Program-made: the position numbers and the translations under genes | Assembly (NCBI GenBank): GCA_003696465.1 | Contig: RFHG01000581.1 | Coordinates: 1 to 8,829, forward strand | Source of the DNA: Gammaproteobacteria bacterium | GTDB taxonomy: Bacteria; Pseudomonadota; Gammaproteobacteria; J044 | Length of the DNA stretch: 8,829 nucleotides | Direction: 5' to 3' | Part shown: positions 6,778 to 8,829 of the stretch, piece by piece | Layout: every line of letters starts with the position of its first letter | How positions within the stretch are numbered: position 1 is the first letter of the stretch | Notes under the pieces: model-generated | What the model was told of the DNA's origin: nothing | Databases searched by the model: none | The model's input: only the letters and a program-made list of their open reading frames with translations

Positions 6778-7335
6778 ATGGATCTGGGAATAGTTCGGAA
6801 AATATGGGAGTGCGATATAGTTGAGGACTATGAGTGCGGTTGTCTCACTACGGAGCATGCACTACAGGCCTCACTTTACTTTCATGTCAGGAGGAAACTG
6901 CCAGAGCTGGAGATTTTTGTAGAGCCCGGGATGTTGTCTGATTCAAAGGGCAGCGCAGCTGTATTTCCAGATCTGGTTCTCTGTGAAGGTGGAAAGATTG
7001 TTCTCATAGCGGAACTCAAGTTTGTTCCTCACGGGTATCCCAGGTTCAAACACGACTTGCAGAAGTTGATGCGGTTCTATCATGAAGGATCGGCTATTAA
7101 TCATCAGCTTCAGATAGATCCAATGTCGGGAAAGTTTTCAGACAGTCTATACAAGATCACTCGCACTACGAAATATGCCTTTTTTGTCATTGGTCGCCAT
7201 GATGCAGAGGCTGTCCATAAGGGCCCAATAGATAGTTTTCTCGGCGACGGCCAGTTTAGAAGGAATTTTTCCCTGTTTTATGGGCGCACAGGAAATGCAG
7301 GGGGGAGAGCACTATTCGGGAGTGATTTCCAGTAA
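6778..7335 (+). CDS. Putative PD-(D/E)XK nuclease-superfamily protein
   Basis: This 185-residue soluble protein is rich in charged and aromatic residues. It has the ordered signature of the restriction-endonuclease-like fold. A first helix carries Glu26 (TEHALQASLY). Pro64-Asp65 in FPDLVL begins a strand. Glu79-x-Lys81 (IAELKF) ends the next strand, and a helix with an Asp-Leu-x-Lys-Leu motif (93-97) follows. These are the four catalytic positions of the superfamily, where they bind metal and cut DNA or RNA; no known subfamily is recognised. It could be a solitary nuclease of a defence or mobile locus, or a non-cutting relative. Base composition is clearly AT-richer than the flanks, like the gene before it. 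No Shine-Dalgarno site precedes the ATG at 6778; with the candidate -10 at 6758 the mRNA leader would be under 10 bases. Confidence 0.75.
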   Translation: MDLGIVRKIWECDIVEDYECGCLTTEHALQASLYFHVRRKLPELEIFVEPGMLSDSKGSAAVFPDLVLCEGGKIVLIAELKFVPHGYPRFKHDLQKLMRFYHEGSAINHQLQIDPMSGKFSDSLYKITRTTKYAFFVIGRHDAEAVHKGPIDSFLGDGQFRRNFSLFYGRTGNAGGRALFGSDFQ

Positions 7336-7373
7336 ATGGTTATTACGCTACTGCCATGGGCATTGCATGTTTG

Positions 7374-7403
7374 ACACCATGCCCCGCACGCAGGGCATGG
7401 CGT
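7374..7403 (-). terminator. Hairpin after the rhodanese gene, possible terminator
   Basis: Arms 7374-7384 and 7393-7403 form an 11-bp stem with an 8-base loop (7385-7392). The one irregular position is an A-C mismatch in plus-strand RNA but a G-U pair in minus-strand RNA, so the structure fits the minus-strand operon ending at 7421. No T tract follows on that strand. Confidence 0.5.
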
Positions 7404-7420
7404 GTTCATGTTGATCTGAC

Positions 7421-7888
7421 TCAGTCCTGCGGCCCCATCTGCTCAGGCGCCACCTTGCTGGCCAGAAACTCCTCGGCCTCGTCCGGGTCCACGGGCTGGC
7501 CGTCCTTGTCGACCATGGGCAGTTCGGCATCGTTCCAGCCGCGGATGCCGGTCTTGAGCGAGATGACCTTGTTGTAACCCATGATCTTCATGGTATGCGC
7601 GGCCAGGGCGCTGCGGTTGCCCGAGCGGCAGACGACGACCACTTCGCGGTCGCGGGCCTGGACGAGTTCGGGGATGGTGTCGTCGTATCCCCAGTCGCAG
7701 GCGCCTTCGAGGATGCCCCGGGGCACGAACAGCGAGCCTTCGATGTGGCAGAAGTCGTATTCGTCCTTCTCGCGTACATCCACGATCAGCGGTTTTTCAC
7801 CGTTCTGGAGTTTTTCGTCGAGGTCCCAGGGAAAGATCTCCGGGATCTCCTGCAGGCTTTCAGCCACCAGATCCTTGTAGGTTTTCAT
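7421..7888 (-). CDS. Single-domain rhodanese-like sulfurtransferase
   Basis: Rhodaneses carry sulfane sulfur as a persulfide on a loop cysteine and pass it to an acceptor. This 155-residue cytosolic protein has one complete domain (about residues 19-122). The entry motif LIVDVRE (34-40) is followed by EYDFCHIEGSLFVPRG (43-58) and the active-site loop CRSGNRS with Cys87. The closing motif is SLKTGIRGWN (110-119). The catalytic cysteine is kept, so activity is likely. About 30 acidic C-terminal residues follow the domain. The ATG at 7888 has a GGAG 7 bases upstream; the longer open frame to 8293 overlaps the regulator gene and is rejected. It starts 32 bases after the regulator's stop on the same strand, so it is probably in the same operon. 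Cellular sulfur donor and acceptor are unknown. Confidence 0.93.
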   Translation of the reverse strand: MKTYKDLVAESLQEIPEIFPWDLDEKLQNGEKPLIVDVREKDEYDFCHIEGSLFVPRGILEGACDWGYDDTIPELVQARDREVVVVCRSGNRSALAAHTMKIMGYNKVISLKTGIRGWNDAELPMVDKDGQPVDPDEAEEFLASKVAPEQMGPQD

Positions 7889-7920
7889 GGCATTACTCCG
7901 GATGGTTTCTGGTAATGGGG

Positions 7921-8583
7921 TTAGCCACTCTGGCGCAGGCCCTTTTCGACGGCGATGACGGCCGCCTCGACCCGCGAGTGCACATTGAGCTTGCGCAGGA
8001 TGGACTTTACATGCAGCTTGACGGTGCCGTCCGAGATGCCCAGGTTGCGGGCGATGAGCTTGTTGCTCTGGCCCTCGGCCAGAAGCGAGAGAATCTCCCG
8101 CTCGCGCGGGGTGAGTTCGGCAAAGGGGTCTTCCTCGTCGGAACTGTAGTTGCCCTGCACCATGCGGGCCAGGACATCGGTCAGTTCCTGGGCGACCACG
8201 CTGCGGCCCATGACGATGTCGCGCAGGGCCCCGACCAGCTCGTCGGGCTCCATGTCCTTGAGCAGGTAGCCCTGTGCGCCCTGCTGCAGGCACTTGACGA
8301 GGTCGGCCTCCTCGTTGGAAGTGGTCAGCATGGCCACGGGGATGTCGATGTCGTTTTCGCGCAGCACGCGCAGGACCTCGAGTCCGCCCATGTCGGGCAT
8401 GCGCAGGTCCAGCAGGATGACATCGGGCTTGTGATGGAGCACCTTTTGGATGCCCGTCGCGCCATCGCCGACCGCGGCCACCACCTCGATCCCGCGCTGC
8501 TCCAGCAGACCCTGCAGCCCGACCCGGAACAGGGCGTGGTCGTCGATGAGGATGACGCGCATTGGCTTGCGTTTGCGGCTCAT
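7921..8583 (-). CDS. NarL/FixJ-family two-component response regulator
   Basis: This 220-residue regulator has an N-terminal receiver domain (about residues 8-125) and a C-terminal LuxR-type helix-turn-helix (about 155-218). The receiver has the acidic pair Asp14-Asp15, the phospho-acceptor Asp59 (LLDLRMPD), the switch threonine near 87 and the conserved Lys109 (YLLKDMEPDEL). The output domain has LTPREREIL and GISDGTVKLHVKSIL, typical of the family. YLLKDMEP and SRVEAAV closely resemble E. coli NarL, so a nitrate/nitrite or redox role is possible, but not provable from this region. The ATG at 8583 has a GGAG 7 bases upstream. The histidine kinase gene ends 28 bases before it on the same strand, making a cognate pair likely. 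It probably activates or represses genes near or outside this window. Confidence 0.95.
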   Translation of the reverse strand: MSRKRKPMRVILIDDHALFRVGLQGLLEQRGIEVVAAVGDGATGIQKVLHHKPDVILLDLRMPDMGGLEVLRVLRENDIDIPVAMLTTSNEEADLVKCLQQGAQGYLLKDMEPDELVGALRDIVMGRSVVAQELTDVLARMVQGNYSSDEEDPFAELTPREREILSLLAEGQSNKLIARNLGISDGTVKLHVKSILRKLNVHSRVEAAVIAVEKGLRQSG

Positions 8584-8611
8584 GTTCGGGCTCCGGGGGT
8601 ACGTTGCACCA

Positions 8612-8829
8612 TTATCGCATCGATTCCAGTGCGGCGAGGTTGTCCAGCTCGTCGAGCATGTTGTGATCCAGGGCCTGCGCCTCCGGATCGTAGTGGAACT
8701 TCAGCTCTACGCGGGTTCCTTCACCGGGCTCGCTCTCTATGCGCAGCCGGCCGCCCAGCACGCGGGCGCGTTCTTCCATGATCTTGAGGCCAATGTGTTC
8801 ACCGGGGTGTCGTTCGTCACGGGGCGGCA
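8612..8829 (-). CDS. Sensor histidine kinase, C-terminal part (5' truncated by the window)
   Basis: The frame enters from the right edge and ends at TAA (8612-8614), leaving 71 residues. HIGLKIMEERARVLGG and the later IESEPGEGTRVEL form the last part of the HATPase_c ATP-binding domain. The first piece carries the glycine-containing G2 region and matches the NarX/NarQ-type HisKA_3 kinases (GLKIMEERA). About 25 residues with an acidic helix (LDELDNLAALES) follow the domain. It precedes the NarL-type regulator with a 28-base gap, so the two are very probably a kinase-regulator pair. The sensor domain and the phospho-accepting histidine lie outside the window, so the signal cannot be told. Confidence 0.9.
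   Translation of the reverse strand, partial: PPRDERHPGEHIGLKIMEERARVLGGRLRIESEPGEGTRVELKFHYDPEAQALDHNMLDELDNLAALESMR

Noticed and set aside
5813..7347. TATTACG repeated at 5813-5819 and 7341-7347, on both sides of the AT-rich islet, as possible attachment-site repeats
   Set aside because: Seven bases are expected to match by chance in flanks of this size, the left copy is part of a hairpin, and no integrase is present.

Overview
The window looks like chromosomal DNA from a high-GC gammaproteobacterium. MltF, TadA, a NarX/NarL-like pair, an HDOD protein and a SoxH-like periplasmic metallohydrolase fit together in that group. A sulfur- or nitrate-respiring lineage such as the Chromatiales is plausible, but this is inferred from gene content only. 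No rRNA, tRNA, insertion sequence or CRISPR array was seen.

Layout. Bases 1-147 (+) are the tail of an unidentified gene, closed by a strong terminator it may share with the convergent HDOD gene (200-1072, -). A divergent 200-bp gap leads to tadA (1273-1770, +), whose stop overlaps the start of a secreted metallo-beta-lactamase-fold hydrolase (1767-2756, +). Convergent to that is mltF (2766-4208, -), a lytic transglycosylase with a TTG start. Divergent from mltF is an uncharacterised 320-residue protein (4263-5225, +) that resembles the C-terminal domain of eukaryotic MSS51. A short S24/LexA-fold protein without a DNA-binding domain follows (5322-5771, +), with its own candidate promoter and a strong 3' hairpin.

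Bases of about 5840-7340 form an AT-richer islet. Spot counts give 27 of 60 G+C at 6781-6840 against 42 of 60 at 4621-4680. It holds a DUF2726/zinc-ribbon gene broken by an in-frame amber codon (6002-6700) and a putative PD-(D/E)XK nuclease-fold protein (6778-7335). Between them lies an AT-rich spacer with overlapping ATGAAA inverted repeats. This is the most unusual part of the window and the best candidate for horizontally acquired DNA.

The right end returns to high GC. It carries a minus-strand operon read in the order histidine kinase (partial, 8612-8829), NarL-type response regulator (7921-8583) and single-domain rhodanese (7421-7888), ending in a hairpin at 7374-7403. The kinase and regulator form a two-component pair, and the rhodanese placement suggests a link to sulfur or redox metabolism.
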